NCBI GenBank assembly: GCA_029263315.1
Contig: JAJCXR010000066.1
Location: 24,784-88,783, forward strand
DNA length: 64,000 bases
Direction of reading: 5' to 3'
DNA from: Acidobacteriota bacterium
Lineage (GTDB): Bacteria > Acidobacteriota > Thermoanaerobaculia > Multivoradales > J023
Shown: in pieces, positions 50,975-61,444 of the stretch
Layout: every line of letters starts with the position of its first letter
How positions within the stretch are numbered: the stretch's first letter is position 1
The notes under the pieces: generated by a model
Databases searched by the model: none
The model's input: the letters and a program-made list of their open reading frames with translations, nothing else
Told to the model about the DNA's origin: nothing
Position numbers and translations under genes: made by a program

Positions 50975-52204
50975 ATGTCCGACTCGTCGTCTGACAAACT
51001 GAAATTTACCCCTATCCCCAAAGCCATCGAGCTTTTTCGTCAAGGTCGCATGTTGGTCGTCGTCGACGATGAGGACCGAGAGAACGAGGGCGATTTGGTG
51101 CTCGCCGCTGAGAAGGTGACTCCCGAATCGATCAACTTCATGGCCAAGTTCGGGCGCGGCTTGATCTGCCTGTCGCTGACCGAGGAGCGCTGTCGCCAGC
51201 TGAAGCTGCCCTTGATGGTCGAAGAGCAGGACAATTCGCCCTTTGGCACGGCCTTCACCGTTTCCATCGAAGGGCGCAATCGGGTGACCACCGGAATTTC
51301 CGCCAGTGATCGGGCTGAAACGGTGCGGACCGCCATCGATCCTCACTCCGGGCCTGAAGATCTGGCGCGTCCCGGTCACGTCTTCCCGGTGCGAGCGCGT
51401 CCCGGCGGTGTGCTCAAGCGGGCCGGGCATACGGAGGCCTCGGTGGATTTGGCGACGCTCGCCGGTTTATTTCCGGCGGCGGTGATCTGCGAGATCATGA
51501 ACGATGACGGCACGATGGCCCGTTTACCCGATCTTCGAAAGTTTGCCAAAGAGCACGATCTACCTCTGCTGACGGTCAGCGATTTGATCAGCCATCGTTT
51601 GCGCACCGAGTCTCTGGTGCGGCGGGTGGCCTCGCCCAAAATCCCCACCCCATACGGCGAGTTCATCGCCCACGGCTTCCGCTCCGATGTCACAGGCGAA
51701 GAGCACTTGGCCTTTGTTCTGGGGGATGTCGATCCCGAGGAACCGACTTTGGTGCGGGTCCACAGCCAATGCCTGACCGGCGACATCTTCGGCTCTGAGC
51801 GCTGCGATTGCGGTTTGCAGCTTCACTCGGCGCTGAGCCGCATCGAAGCCGAAGGGCGGGGCGTGCTCCTTTATCTGCTGCAGGAAGGCCGCGGCATCGG
51901 CCTGTTCAACAAGCTGAAAGCCTACGAGCTGCAAGAGAAGGGGCACGACACCGTGGAGGCCAATGAAGAGCTCGGCTTCCGCCCCGACGAACGCAACTAC
52001 GGTATCGGCTGCCAGATCTTGCGCGATCTCGGGGTTCGCAAGATGAAGCTGATGACCAACAACCCCGGTAAGTACATCGCCCTGCGTGGATATGGCCTGG
52101 AAATCGCCGAGCGTGTGCCGTTGGAGATGCCGCCCACCGATGCCAGTCGCGAATATCTGCGCACCAAGCGCGAGAAGCTGGGTCATCTTCTGAAGCTCGT
52201 CTAG
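50975..52204 (+). CDS. ribBA: Bifunctional 3,4-dihydroxy-2-butanone-4-phosphate synthase / GTP cyclohydrolase II
   Basis: Protein of 409 aa. The N-terminal RibB half (to about residue 205) has VVVDDEDRENEGDLVLAAEKV, RPGHVFPVRARPGGVLKR and HTEASVDL. The C-terminal RibA half has VRVHSQCLTGDIFGSERCDCG (zinc Cys set), LLYLLQEGRGIGL and the arginine/tyrosine set in ELGFRPDERNYGIGCQIL. It makes both riboflavin precursors, from ribulose 5-phosphate and GTP. ATG 50975 follows GGAG; the open frame upstream to 50822 has no conserved sequence. No other rib genes are nearby. Confidence 0.97.
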   Translation: MSDSSSDKLKFTPIPKAIELFRQGRMLVVVDDEDRENEGDLVLAAEKVTPESINFMAKFGRGLICLSLTEERCRQLKLPLMVEEQDNSPFGTAFTVSIEGRNRVTTGISASDRAETVRTAIDPHSGPEDLARPGHVFPVRARPGGVLKRAGHTEASVDLATLAGLFPAAVICEIMNDDGTMARLPDLRKFAKEHDLPLLTVSDLISHRLRTESLVRRVASPKIPTPYGEFIAHGFRSDVTGEEHLAFVLGDVDPEEPTLVRVHSQCLTGDIFGSERCDCGLQLHSALSRIEAEGRGVLLYLLQEGRGIGLFNKLKAYELQEKGHDTVEANEELGFRPDERNYGIGCQILRDLGVRKMKLMTNNPGKYIALRGYGLEIAERVPLEMPPTDASREYLRTKREKLGHLLKLV

Positions 52205-52228
52205 CCACAGGCTGCTAGGGCCGCCTCG

Positions 52229-52254
52229 CCTGGCCGACGGCATCGTCGGCCAGG
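52229..52254 (+). terminator. Hairpin after ribBA
   Basis: CCTGGCCGACG and CGTCGGCCAGG form a perfect 11-bp stem with a GCAT loop, 24 bp after the stop codon. No U-run. Confidence 0.6.
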
Positions 52255-52353
52255 CCGACCCACCGAGTCCCGCCTTGATACTTGGCCTCCCCCCCCCCGC
52301 GCCGGAACGAGCTTCGACGATAAATCTGCCCGTTGTTGGAATAAACCCGAGGC

Positions 52354-52382
52354 TTGACACGTTCGGCTCGTCTGAATAGATT
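52354..52382 (+). promoter_or_regulatory. groESL promoter
   Basis: TTGACA (52354-52359), 17-bp spacer and TAGATT (52377-52382), a housekeeping sigma promoter directly abutting the CIRCE operator. Confidence 0.85.
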
Positions 52383-52383
52383 G

Positions 52384-52410
52384 TTAGCACTCGTCGACGA
52401 GGAGTGCTAA
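52384..52410 (+). promoter_or_regulatory. CIRCE operator (HrcA binding site)
   Basis: TTAGCACTC, 9-bp spacer, GAGTGCTAA: an exact match to the consensus. HrcA bound here would cover the transcription start, so groESL is heat-inducible by derepression. hrcA itself is not in the window. Confidence 0.97.
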
Positions 52411-52506
52411 CGATCGTCGATTTTTGTACTTTTAAACTTAAAAACCGCTTGGATAAACGCCCTGGACGGAAATTTGTGTCCGGGGCTCGAGCGAGGAGGT
52501 TCGGAA

Positions 52507-52794
52507 GTGAACATTCGTCCTTTACACGATCGGATTGTGGCGAAGCGTACGGACAGTGAGGAGGAGGTTCGCGGTGGAATCATCATCCCGGACACCGCCA
52601 AAGAGAAACCTCAGGAAGCGCAAGTTGTGGCCGTCGGCCCCGGCAAGCTCGATGACAAGGGCAAGCGTTCCCCCATCGACGTCAAGGTTGGCGATCGCGT
52701 GTTGATCGGCAAGTACGCCGGCAGCGAGATCAAGCTGGACGGCGTCGAGCACGTCATCCTGCGCGAAGACGAGGTCCTCGCCATCATCGAGTGA
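52507..52794 (+). CDS. groES: Co-chaperonin GroES
   Basis: Protein of 95 aa starting NIRPLHDRIVAKRTDSEEE, with the mobile loop around GGIIIPDTAKEKPQ and the roof segment. It caps the GroEL ring. The start is GTG 52507 with GAGGAGGT just upstream; an ATG at 52474 would add 11 residues not found in GroES. First gene of the CIRCE-regulated operon. Confidence 0.97.
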   Translation: MNIRPLHDRIVAKRTDSEEEVRGGIIIPDTAKEKPQEAQVVAVGPGKLDDKGKRSPIDVKVGDRVLIGKYAGSEIKLDGVEHVILREDEVLAIIE

Positions 52795-52895
52795 GACTGG
52801 TCGGTCCCAAGGCCGGCAGCCCTCGATGATCGTCGACCCCGAAATACAAGTTTTCAGTCCCTAGAATTCAACAGACTCAAGAGAGGATTTCAACT

Positions 52896-54560
<1,665 letters not shown>

Positions 54561-54610
54561 GCGCCCTTCCCCTCCCCAGGGGATGAGTTTCCACCAGGAA
54601 GCTCGCCAGC

Positions 54611-54648
54611 AAAAGCCGACTCGGTGCCATTGGCCGGGTCGGCTTTTT
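54611..54648 (+). terminator. Intrinsic terminator of groESL
   Basis: AAAAGCCGAC pairs with GTCGGCTTTT followed by T residues; the stem has an inner CGG/CCG helix. A classical rho-independent terminator 50 bp after groEL. Confidence 0.9.
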
Positions 54649-54763
54649 GCTTGGGCGCCCGGGCGGCTTCCGGCAGCTCGTCGTCAGAGGTATGTGATCG
54701 CCGCTGCCGGCAGGGTCCGCGACGGACTGCCGATCGGGAGCCGCATCTTGTAGCATCGGCACC

Positions 54764-55921
54764 GTGAAGCGCTTTCTCCCTTCCCTGTTGTTGACCCTCG
54801 GCATCGCCGCTCTGGCACCCTATGTCGGAGTCCTGCGTCAGAGTCTCTTCGCAGCTTTCCCCATGGGGGCCCTGCTGTTCCTGGGGGGCGCCCTGTTGGC
54901 GACGGGAGGCATGACCCTCACCTTTGCTTTCTGGAGGATCCGCAGCCGACGCCTACCGCGCTTTCTCGGGCTCTTGGCGACCATACTCCTGGTGTGGGGT
55001 CAGAACTTCGGCTTTGGCACCACCGACATCGAAGTCAATATCATCGAGAAGCTGCACATCGTCGAATACGGACTGCTGGCCTGGTTGCTCTACCGGGCGC
55101 TGCTTCGGGGCACGGCTGAGGGCTCCGCCAAGACGACGGCCACAGCAACCTGCGGTGACCTGTCCCTATTGATCCTGCCGCTCTTGGGGGTCTGCCTGGC
55201 GGGTACCTTGGACGAGACCGTGCAAATGCTGGTGGCTACCCGAACCGGTGATGTGCACGATATCGCTTTGGACGTCTATTCAGGGGCCTGTGGAGTGCTC
55301 TTCGCCCTCAGCCTCGAACCGCCTCAACGCTTCCGCTGGCGCCTTGGCCAAAAGCCTTGGATTTGGGCTGGCGCCGCCGCGGCTGTCCTGGGGGTCGGCC
55401 TCTTCGTTTCCCGGGCCCACCTCGGCTACATGATCGACGACCCGGAGATCGGTCAGTTCCGCTCCTGGCATCAGCGCGACGAGCTGCTGCGGCTGCAAGG
55501 ACAGCGGGCGGTCCAGTGGCGTCTCAAGCCGCCAGGGCAGAATCCATCGCCGTGGCGCCTCGAAGATCGTTATCTGACCGAAGCGGGGTGGCATTCCGGG
55601 CACCGGCAGCGCAACTCCGAGCTCGGCTACTACTATTGGGCCCACCAAGCCAACCGCATTCTGGAGACTTATTACGCGCCGTATCTCGACCTGCAAGGTT
55701 TTGGCCGTGCCGACAAGCGACGCTATACCCCGGACATGGCGCAACGGGTCGAAAGCCAGGCGGTGGTGCTGAACCCGCGCTTCTATCGCAGCCCGGTCTT
55801 AGCGCAGCGTATCTACCTATGGCCCGGCAAACCGCTCTTTCACGGCGTGCTGGGGGTCGTGGTCCTCAGCTTGCTGGCGCTGTCGTGGACGGCTCGGACT
55901 TCTGCCGCAGCTCGGAAATGA
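54764..55921 (+). CDS. VanZ-like membrane protein with large periplasmic domain
   Basis: Protein of 385 aa. Residues about 1-190 form several helices with the VanZ-family pattern KLHIVEYGLLAWLLYRAL, then AGTLDETVQMLVATRTGDVHDIALDVYSG. After another helix (WAGAAAAVLGVGLFV) there is a domain of about 140 residues (GQFRSWHQRDELLRLQGQRA; ETYYAPYLDLQGFG) and a last helix near the C-terminus. VanZ proteins confer low-level teicoplanin resistance or affect envelopes, but most members are uncharacterised. Start GTG 54764; no strong ribosome site. The 3' end overlaps coaE by 56 bp on the opposite strand. Confidence 0.8.
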   Translation: MKRFLPSLLLTLGIAALAPYVGVLRQSLFAAFPMGALLFLGGALLATGGMTLTFAFWRIRSRRLPRFLGLLATILLVWGQNFGFGTTDIEVNIIEKLHIVEYGLLAWLLYRALLRGTAEGSAKTTATATCGDLSLLILPLLGVCLAGTLDETVQMLVATRTGDVHDIALDVYSGACGVLFALSLEPPQRFRWRLGQKPWIWAGAAAAVLGVGLFVSRAHLGYMIDDPEIGQFRSWHQRDELLRLQGQRAVQWRLKPPGQNPSPWRLEDRYLTEAGWHSGHRQRNSELGYYYWAHQANRILETYYAPYLDLQGFGRADKRRYTPDMAQRVESQAVVLNPRFYRSPVLAQRIYLWPGKPLFHGVLGVVVLSLLALSWTARTSAAARK

Positions 55922-56483
55922 GGGCGTCGACCTGACGGCGCAGATCCGCCAGGGAGCCCCCGTTGTGGAGCACCCGGTGGGCCCCCTGGCGGCGAGCTTC
56001 GCCATCTCCTTGGGCGGCGAGGCGGGCGCGGGCCGCGTCTTCGTCCATGCCGCGCTCGACGGCCCAGCGCAAACGTCGGGCAGGATCGGCCTCGATGCTC
56101 ACCACCAGATCGAAAAAACGACCGCCGCCGGATTCAACCAGCAGGGTCGCTTCATAGACCACCACCCCTTCGGCCAGGCTAGCTATCTCTTGGAAGCGCT
56201 GGTGGACCAGTGGATGGATGGCCGCCTCGAGACGCCGACGGGCTTCGGCGTCGGCAAAGACGATCTTGGCCACGGCGCCATGATCGACACCGCCGTCGGG
56301 GCGTAGGGCGGCGGCGCCGAAGAGCTCAGCAACGGCCGCGGCGCCGCGGCCGCCCGGTGCATAGAGCTCGGCCACCAAACGATCCGCATCGACGACGAGA
56401 AATCCCGCCTCGTCGAGCCAGCGGGCGACGGTGGACTTACCGCTCGCCATGCCGCCGGTCAAACCCAATAGGAAGCGGCTCAT
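55866..56483 (-). CDS. coaE: Dephospho-CoA kinase
   Basis: Protein of 205 aa with P-loop GLTGGMASGKST, DADRLVAELYAPG, HPLVHQRF and VVVYEATLLVESG. It phosphorylates dephospho-CoA in the last step of CoA synthesis. Start ATG 56483 overlaps the folD stop as ATGA. The C-terminal tail is encoded across the convergent VanZ-like gene. Confidence 0.95.
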   Translation of the reverse strand: MSRFLLGLTGGMASGKSTVARWLDEAGFLVVDADRLVAELYAPGGRGAAAVAELFGAAALRPDGGVDHGAVAKIVFADAEARRRLEAAIHPLVHQRFQEIASLAEGVVVYEATLLVESGGGRFFDLVVSIEADPARRLRWAVERGMDEDAARARLAAQGDGEARRQGAHRVLHNGGSLADLRRQVDALISELRQKSEPSTTAPAS

Positions 56484-57430
56484 AGACCGGCCGTCGAGCG
56501 TCCCTGGCGACGCAGGGAAGCGGCTAGGGTATTGACCAGCAGTTGCGCCACCGTCAGGCGACCAACACCCCCAGGGACGGGCGTGATGGCGCTGCAGAGG
56601 GGCGCCACCCGGTGATAGTCGACATCGCCGACCACCGCCGAGCCCCGCTTGTCGAAGGAGGCCAGGCGCTGTGGGTTGTTCGGAAACAGGGCTTCCAGCT
56701 GTGTCCGGTCCGTCAGGCGGTTGATGCCGACATCGATCACCACCGCACCTTCCTTGACGTGCTCGGGGGTGATGAAACCCGGGCGACCGATGGCGGCCAC
56801 CAAGAGGTCGGCGCGTCGGCACTCGGCCTTTAGATCACGGGTCCGGGAATGGCAAAGGGTCACCGTGCAGTTCTGCCGCAACAGCAGGGCGGCCATCGGC
56901 TTGCCGACGATGTGGCTGCGGCCCACGATCACCGCGTGGCGCCCCTGCAGCTCGATGTTGTAGCGTTGGAGCAATTCGATGACCCCCGTCGGGGTCGCCG
57001 GCGTCAGGGCCTCCTGGTCCAGCCACAGCCGTCCTACGTTCTCGGGATGAAAGCCGTCGACATCCTTGTCGGCCCGAATGAGCTCCAAGAACGGTTGCTC
57101 GTCGAGGTGCTTGGGTAGCGGCAACTGCAGCAGGATGCCGTCGACCCGGTCGTCGTCATTGAGCCGTTGCAAGTGCTGTCGCAAGGTGGCGGCGTCGGTG
57201 TCGGCCGGCAGCACCAGGGACTGACCGTCCATGCCCGTTTTCTCGCAGGCCCTGGCTTTGCTGGCGACATAGGTGCTGGAGGCCGGGTCGTCACCCACCA
57301 GCACTGCCACCAGCTTGGGTCTGCGGCCACCGTCGGCGACCAGGCGAGCCACCTGCTCGCCAACTTCGTTTCGCATGGCAGTGGCGATGGTCTTACCGTT
57401 GAGGACGAGGGGATCTGAATCAGAGACCAC
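56480..57430 (-). CDS. folD: Bifunctional methylene-THF dehydrogenase / methenyl-THF cyclohydrolase
   Basis: Protein of 316 aa. The active-site lysine lies in STYVASKARACEK, QLPLPKHL follows, NADP binding is VIVGRSHIVGKP, and the C-terminal signature is ITPVPGGVGRLTVAQLL, where most relatives have VGPMT. It interconverts 5,10-methylene-THF and 10-formyl-THF. I prefer GTG 57430, which follows AGGAG at 6 nt, over the in-frame ATG 57469 that would add 13 residues. Confidence 0.95.
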   Translation of the reverse strand: MVSDSDPLVLNGKTIATAMRNEVGEQVARLVADGGRRPKLVAVLVGDDPASSTYVASKARACEKTGMDGQSLVLPADTDAATLRQHLQRLNDDDRVDGILLQLPLPKHLDEQPFLELIRADKDVDGFHPENVGRLWLDQEALTPATPTGVIELLQRYNIELQGRHAVIVGRSHIVGKPMAALLLRQNCTVTLCHSRTRDLKAECRRADLLVAAIGRPGFITPEHVKEGAVVIDVGINRLTDRTQLEALFPNNPQRLASFDKRGSAVVGDVDYHRVAPLCSAITPVPGGVGRLTVAQLLVNTLAASLRRQGRSTAGL

Positions 57431-57735
57431 GGGTTTCTCCTGCTGGGTCGATGGGTCGAGGGGCGTCATTGCGCAACGCTGGCCCGTCACTTGAGATAGG
57501 ATCTGCCGACACTGACCGCGAGGCGAGCGTCTTATAGCATCGAGCGTCCTAGAGCATATCGGCTCTCGAGCCCGACGACGAGAGTGGGCAAGAAAAACCA
57601 GCTCAGTGGATACGAGGCCTTGACAAGCCACCCGGGCCTCCGTATTATCGGCCGCCCTTCGCCTCGAAGGAGCGGTCTACCTTTGCCAACACAGAGGCCG
57701 CATTTTCGGCTCCCAAAATCGAGTGGAATGAGACC
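57431..57735. other. 305-bp divergent intergenic region between folD and rplM
   Basis: Contains the rplM promoter and a leader of about 80 nt. An in-frame ATG for folD lies at 57469. No other gene seen. Confidence 0.6.
57620..57648 (+). promoter_or_regulatory. Strong sigma-70 promoter of the rplM-rpsI operon
   Basis: TTGACA (57620-57625), 17-bp spacer and TATTAT (57643-57648); leader of about 80 nt before rplM. Confidence 0.85.
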
Positions 57736-58182
57736 ATGATGAAGACCTATAGCCCGAAGAGCGCCGATATCCAGCGACAGTGGTTTGTCGTCGATGCCGC
57801 TGGACTAACTCTGGGCCGTCTGGCGACGCAAGTTGCCATGACGCTCCGCGGCAAGCACAAGCCGATGTATACCCCCCATGCGGACACGGGGGACTTCGTA
57901 ATCGTCGTCAACGCCGACAAGGTCGTGTTGACCGGCCGCAAGGAAGACCAGAAGGTCTACTATCGCCATTCGGGTTATCCCGGTGGCATCAAGGAGATCA
58001 CGGCTGGCAAGTTGCGCCAGCGGTTCCCCGAGCGTCTGGTCGAGAACGCCGTGCGCGGCATGCTGCCGAAGAACAGCCTGGGTCGCCAGCTGTACCGCAA
58101 GTTGAAGGTATACGCCGGACCCGATCATCCCCATCAGTCGCAGCAGCCCGCGCCGCTTGAAGTCGGTGGCGCCAGGGCCTGA
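57736..58182 (+). CDS. rplM: 50S ribosomal protein L13
   Basis: Protein of 148 aa with the L13 pattern (YSPKSADIQRQWFVVDAAGL; TLGRLATQVAMTLRGKHKP; MLPKNSLGRQLYRKLKVYAG). Two adjacent ATG codons (57736 and 57739) can start it. Paired with rpsI as in nearly all bacteria. Confidence 0.98.
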   Translation: MMKTYSPKSADIQRQWFVVDAAGLTLGRLATQVAMTLRGKHKPMYTPHADTGDFVIVVNADKVVLTGRKEDQKVYYRHSGYPGGIKEITAGKLRQRFPERLVENAVRGMLPKNSLGRQLYRKLKVYAGPDHPHQSQQPAPLEVGGARA

Positions 58183-58240
58183 TCGCCGAACCGTCGTCCG
58201 CTAACCGACGACGAGAATCCGGTATAGCGAGGAGAGAGCT

Positions 58241-58633
58241 TTGAGTGAATTGAACCAATACGGCACTGGGCGCCGCAAGACCGCAACCGCACGCGTCTTT
58301 CTGCGGCCGGGCTCGGGCAACATCACCGTCAACAAGCGCACCTTGGACGAATACTTCGCCAATGAAGTGCTGAAGATGGTGGTCCAGCAACCCCTGCACA
58401 TCACAGAGACCTTGGAAGGCTTGGACTTCACGGTCACGGTGAAAGGTGGCGGCGCAACGGGGCAGGCAGGAGCCATCCGCCATGGCATCACCCGGGCGCT
58501 GCTCGAGCACAACGAAGAGCTGCGGTCCAAGCTCAAAGCTGCTGGCCTCGTGACCCGCGATTCGCGCAAGAAAGAACGTAAGAAATACGGTCAGAAGGGC
58601 GCTCGTGCCCGCTACCAGTTCAGTAAGCGGTAA
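58241..58633 (+). CDS. rpsI: 30S ribosomal protein S9
   Basis: Protein of 130 aa ending in RARYQFSKR, with YGTGRRKTATARVFLRPG at the N-terminus. The C-terminal arm reaches the decoding P-site. The start is TTG 58241 preceded by GAGGAGAG. Confidence 0.98.
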   Translation: MSELNQYGTGRRKTATARVFLRPGSGNITVNKRTLDEYFANEVLKMVVQQPLHITETLEGLDFTVTVKGGGATGQAGAIRHGITRALLEHNEELRSKLKAAGLVTRDSRKKERKKYGQKGARARYQFSKR

Positions 58634-58647
58634 GAAGGAGACCAGCC

Positions 58648-59526
58648 GTGATTCAGGTAAAAATGCGAGATTTGCTGGAGGCGGGTGTCCACTTTGGCCA
58701 TCAAACCCGGCGCTGGAATCCGAAGATGCGTCGTTACATCTTCGGCAAGCGCAACGGGATCTACATCATCGACCTGCAGAAAACCCTGCGACGCTTCCGG
58801 GAAGCGGCGGAATTTGTCTACCTCATGGGCAGACAAGGCGGTCGTTTGTTGTTCGTCGGAACGAAACGCCAAGCCCAGGAAGCCATGGCCGAAGAAGCGA
58901 TGCGCTGCGGCCAGTATTCGGTGACCCATCGTTGGCTCGGTGGCACGTTGACCAACTTCGTGACCATCCGCAACTCTGTCGAGCGTCTCAAGGACATCGA
59001 GAAGCTGCTCGAAGATGGTGAGTCGGCTTTGATCAAGAAAGAGAAACTGCGGTTGGAGCGCGAGCGCCAGAAGCTCAATCGCAATCTTTCCGGTATTCGC
59101 GACTTGGAGCGCCTTCCCGATGCCCTGTTCGTGGTCGATCCCAAGAAGGAATCGATCGCCGTGGCCGAGGCCAACAAGCTCGGTATCCCGGTCATCGGCT
59201 TGGTCGACACCAATTGCGATCCAGAGCTCGTCGACTATGTGATTCCCGGTAATGACGATGCGATTCGGACGATCCGTCTGTTCGCCTCGAAAATCGCCGA
59301 TGCCTACATGGCCGGTTCGGGCAAGTTGCAGGAAGATCGTATGATCCGCAGCAAAGCAAATCCTGCCGCCGCCGCGCCGGAGCAAAAGGCAGCGGAGACG
59401 GCAGCTGCTCCGGCAGAGGCCGCTCCGGCAGAGGCCGCTCCGGCAGAAGTTGCCCCCGCGGAGGCTGCTCCGACCGAGGCTGCGCCTCAGGAGGCTGACG
59501 CCGCGGCGACGCCGGCAGCGGAGTAA
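58648..59526 (+). CDS. rpsB: 30S ribosomal protein S2 with Ala/Glu/Pro-rich tail
   Basis: Protein of 292 aa. Core residues 1-235 are normal S2 (MRDLLEAGVHFGHQTRRWNP; THRWLGGTLTNF; IPVIGLVDTNCDPELVDYVI). The last 50 residues are repeats of APAEA with DNA copies of ctccggcagaggccg. Start GTG 58648 follows AAGGAG; it lies 14 bp after rpsI. Confidence 0.98.
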   Translation: MIQVKMRDLLEAGVHFGHQTRRWNPKMRRYIFGKRNGIYIIDLQKTLRRFREAAEFVYLMGRQGGRLLFVGTKRQAQEAMAEEAMRCGQYSVTHRWLGGTLTNFVTIRNSVERLKDIEKLLEDGESALIKKEKLRLERERQKLNRNLSGIRDLERLPDALFVVDPKKESIAVAEANKLGIPVIGLVDTNCDPELVDYVIPGNDDAIRTIRLFASKIADAYMAGSGKLQEDRMIRSKANPAAAAPEQKAAETAAAPAEAAPAEAAPAEVAPAEAAPTEAAPQEADAAATPAAE

Positions 59527-59578
59527 TTTCCGCGGCGGGCGGGTTGAGGGCGCTGCCTTCGGTCTCAAGATAGGTCGT

Positions 59579-59606
59579 AAAAGGCCAGACGCCGGTCTGG
59601 CCTTTT
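59579..59606 (+). terminator. Intrinsic terminator between rpsB and tsf
   Basis: AAAAGGCCAGAC and GTCTGGCCTTTTT form a perfect stem with a four-base loop and a U-run, 52 bp after rpsB. It should separate rpsB from tsf at least partly. Confidence 0.9.
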
Positions 59607-59658
59607 TGTGTGTCTGGAGAAATTCCGTCGGAAGCTCCAGGTGAACAACAAAAACTAA

Positions 59659-59689
59659 TTGACGACGGGGTTCCATCGTCGTCGATAAT
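59659..59689 (+). promoter_or_regulatory. Possible tsf promoter
   Basis: TTGACG (59659-59664), a long 19-bp spacer and GATAAT (59684-59689), 64 bp before tsf and just after the rpsB terminator. Confidence 0.5.
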
Positions 59690-59753
59690 GCACCGCTCCA
59701 AACAGCCCAGGCTGATTGGCGATTCGGTGGATTGGGCTCGAGAGGATACCAAG

Positions 59754-60413
59754 ATGCAAGTCACAGCAGCTATGGTCAAGGAGCTTCGGGAGCGCACCGG
59801 TGCCCCGATGATGAAATGTAAATCGGCTCTCCAGGAAATGGGCGGCTCGATCGAAGATGCCATCCAGTACCTGCGCAAACAAGGGCTCTCCGCGGCGGCG
59901 AAGAAGGCCGGCCGGATTGCCGCCGATGGTTATGTCGGCTCTTACATTCATGCCGGCGGCAAGATCGGCGTATTGGTGGAGGTCAACTGTGAGACGGACT
60001 TCGTGGCCCGCACCGACGGTTTTCAAGCTCTGGTCAACGATATCGCCATGCATATCGCCGCCGCTGAGCCCCGCTTTGTCCGCCGCGAAGAGGTGACGGA
60101 GGACGTCCTCGCGCGGGAGCGTGAGGTGCACGAGGAGCAGGTGCGGGCTTCCGGCAAACCCGAGAATCTGGTCGAGCGCATCGTCACCGGCAAGATGGAG
60201 AAGTTCTACTCGGAGTGTGTTCTCCTGGAGCAGCCCTTCGTCAAGAATCCGGATCAGACCGTCAACCAGATGGTCGCCGAAAAGATCGCCGCCTTGGGTG
60301 AGAACATCCAAGTACGGCGTTTCACTCGCTACAAGCTGGGTGAAGGTATCGAGAAAAAGAGCGACGATTTCGCCTCAGAGGTCGCCGCTGCGGTGGCCGG
60401 CACTAAGAGCTGA
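59754..60413 (+). CDS. tsf: Elongation factor Ts
   Basis: Protein of 219 aa, shorter than E. coli EF-Ts (283). It starts QVTAAMVKELRERTGAPMMKCKSAL and has EVNCETDFVARTDGF in the core. It recycles EF-Tu-GDP. Start ATG 59754 after GAGAGGAT; the frame upstream to 59610 runs through the promoter and has no conserved residues. Confidence 0.97.
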   Translation: MQVTAAMVKELRERTGAPMMKCKSALQEMGGSIEDAIQYLRKQGLSAAAKKAGRIAADGYVGSYIHAGGKIGVLVEVNCETDFVARTDGFQALVNDIAMHIAAAEPRFVRREEVTEDVLAREREVHEEQVRASGKPENLVERIVTGKMEKFYSECVLLEQPFVKNPDQTVNQMVAEKIAALGENIQVRRFTRYKLGEGIEKKSDDFASEVAAAVAGTKS

Positions 60414-60425
60414 GGTCGCGCCGGC

Positions 60426-61157
60426 ATGCCAGCGGACAACCGTGCAGCGGTTTTTGGCCGAGTCCTTCTCAAGCTTTCCGGCGAGGCCCTGATGGGCTCG
60501 CAGAGCTTCGGCATCGACGAGACTGTCGTAGGCGATGTCGCTGACGAATTGAAGACTGTTCACGGTATGGGCGTCGAGTTGGCGGTGGTCATCGGAGGCG
60601 GCAACATCATCCGTGGTGTGGCCGCCAGTGACCGCGGTATCGAGAGGGTGACCGCTGATCATATGGGCATGCTCGGCACCGTGATCAATGCCCTGGCACT
60701 TCAGGATGCCCTCGAAAAGCGAGGCGTCACGACCCGAGTCCAGACCGCCATCGAGATCCGGGAGGTGGCGGAGACCTTCATCCGTCGGCGTGCCATCCGC
60801 CATTTGGAGCGAGGCCGCGTGGTTATCTTCGCGGCCGGCACTGGCAATCCGTTCTTCACCACCGACAGCGCCGCAGCATTGCGGGCCAACGAGGTCCATG
60901 CCGAGGTGTTGATGAAGGCGACCAAAGTGCCGGGTATCTACAGCGCTGATCCCAACAAGGACCCAGATGCTGTGCTCCTGCCGGAAGTCACCTATCAGCG
61001 GGTCCTGGAAGAGAATCTCGGTTTCATGGATGCGGCGTCGATCAGTTTGTGCCGTGAGAATGGTATTCCGATCGTCCTCTTCGACCTCGCCGAGAAGGGT
61101 AATATCTTGCGCGTGCTGCGGGGTGATACCGTCGGTTCGGTGGTTCGCGACCGCTGA
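60426..61157 (+). CDS. pyrH: Uridylate kinase
   Basis: Protein of 243 aa: RVLLKLSGEALMGSQSFGID, VIGGGNIIRGV, FTTDSAAALRANEV, GIYSADPNKDPDA. Hexameric UMP kinase in pyrimidine synthesis. It lies 12 bp after tsf. Confidence 0.98.
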   Translation: MPADNRAAVFGRVLLKLSGEALMGSQSFGIDETVVGDVADELKTVHGMGVELAVVIGGGNIIRGVAASDRGIERVTADHMGMLGTVINALALQDALEKRGVTTRVQTAIEIREVAETFIRRRAIRHLERGRVVIFAAGTGNPFFTTDSAAALRANEVHAEVLMKATKVPGIYSADPNKDPDAVLLPEVTYQRVLEENLGFMDAASISLCRENGIPIVLFDLAEKGNILRVLRGDTVGSVVRDR

Positions 61158-61215
61158 TCCGCCATCATGTTGTTTGGGTCCTGGGCTCGCTTTTGTCGGG
61201 CCTGGGCTCGGCTGC

Positions 61216-61247
61216 GAGCTCTGGCCGGAAACGGCCAGGGCTCTTTT
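61216..61247 (+). terminator. Intrinsic terminator after pyrH
   Basis: GAGC-CTGGCCG-GAAA-CGGCCAG-GGCTC followed by TTTT: strong stem with a GAAA tetraloop, 60 bp after the stop. Confidence 0.85.
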
Positions 61248-61444
61248 GCATTGCGACCGGGACACGGTAGCCCTGAGAGGCGAAGATGCGTTGACAGGGT
61301 CTCGCCCAGCCACTATCGTCCAATGATGGCTATGCCCTTTGGGGGCTATACGTGAATTTTGATGGGAATGCTTTTGGTGGTCGCCTAGACTTCGAAGATC
61401 GATCCGTTGCAAGGAATTGCCAGAAGTTACCCTAGGAGGCGTTG

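Larger units (their letters stand above)
52205..52506. other. 302-bp region between ribBA and groES
   Basis: Holds a perfect hairpin after ribBA, a run of ten C residues (52289-52298), the groESL promoter and CIRCE, and a long leader of about 95 nt with an AT-rich patch near 52430. No gene. Confidence 0.7.

Noticed and set aside
52289..52298. Ten-C homopolymer as a phase-variation switch
   Set aside because: It lies between genes upstream of the groESL promoter and cannot shift any frame.
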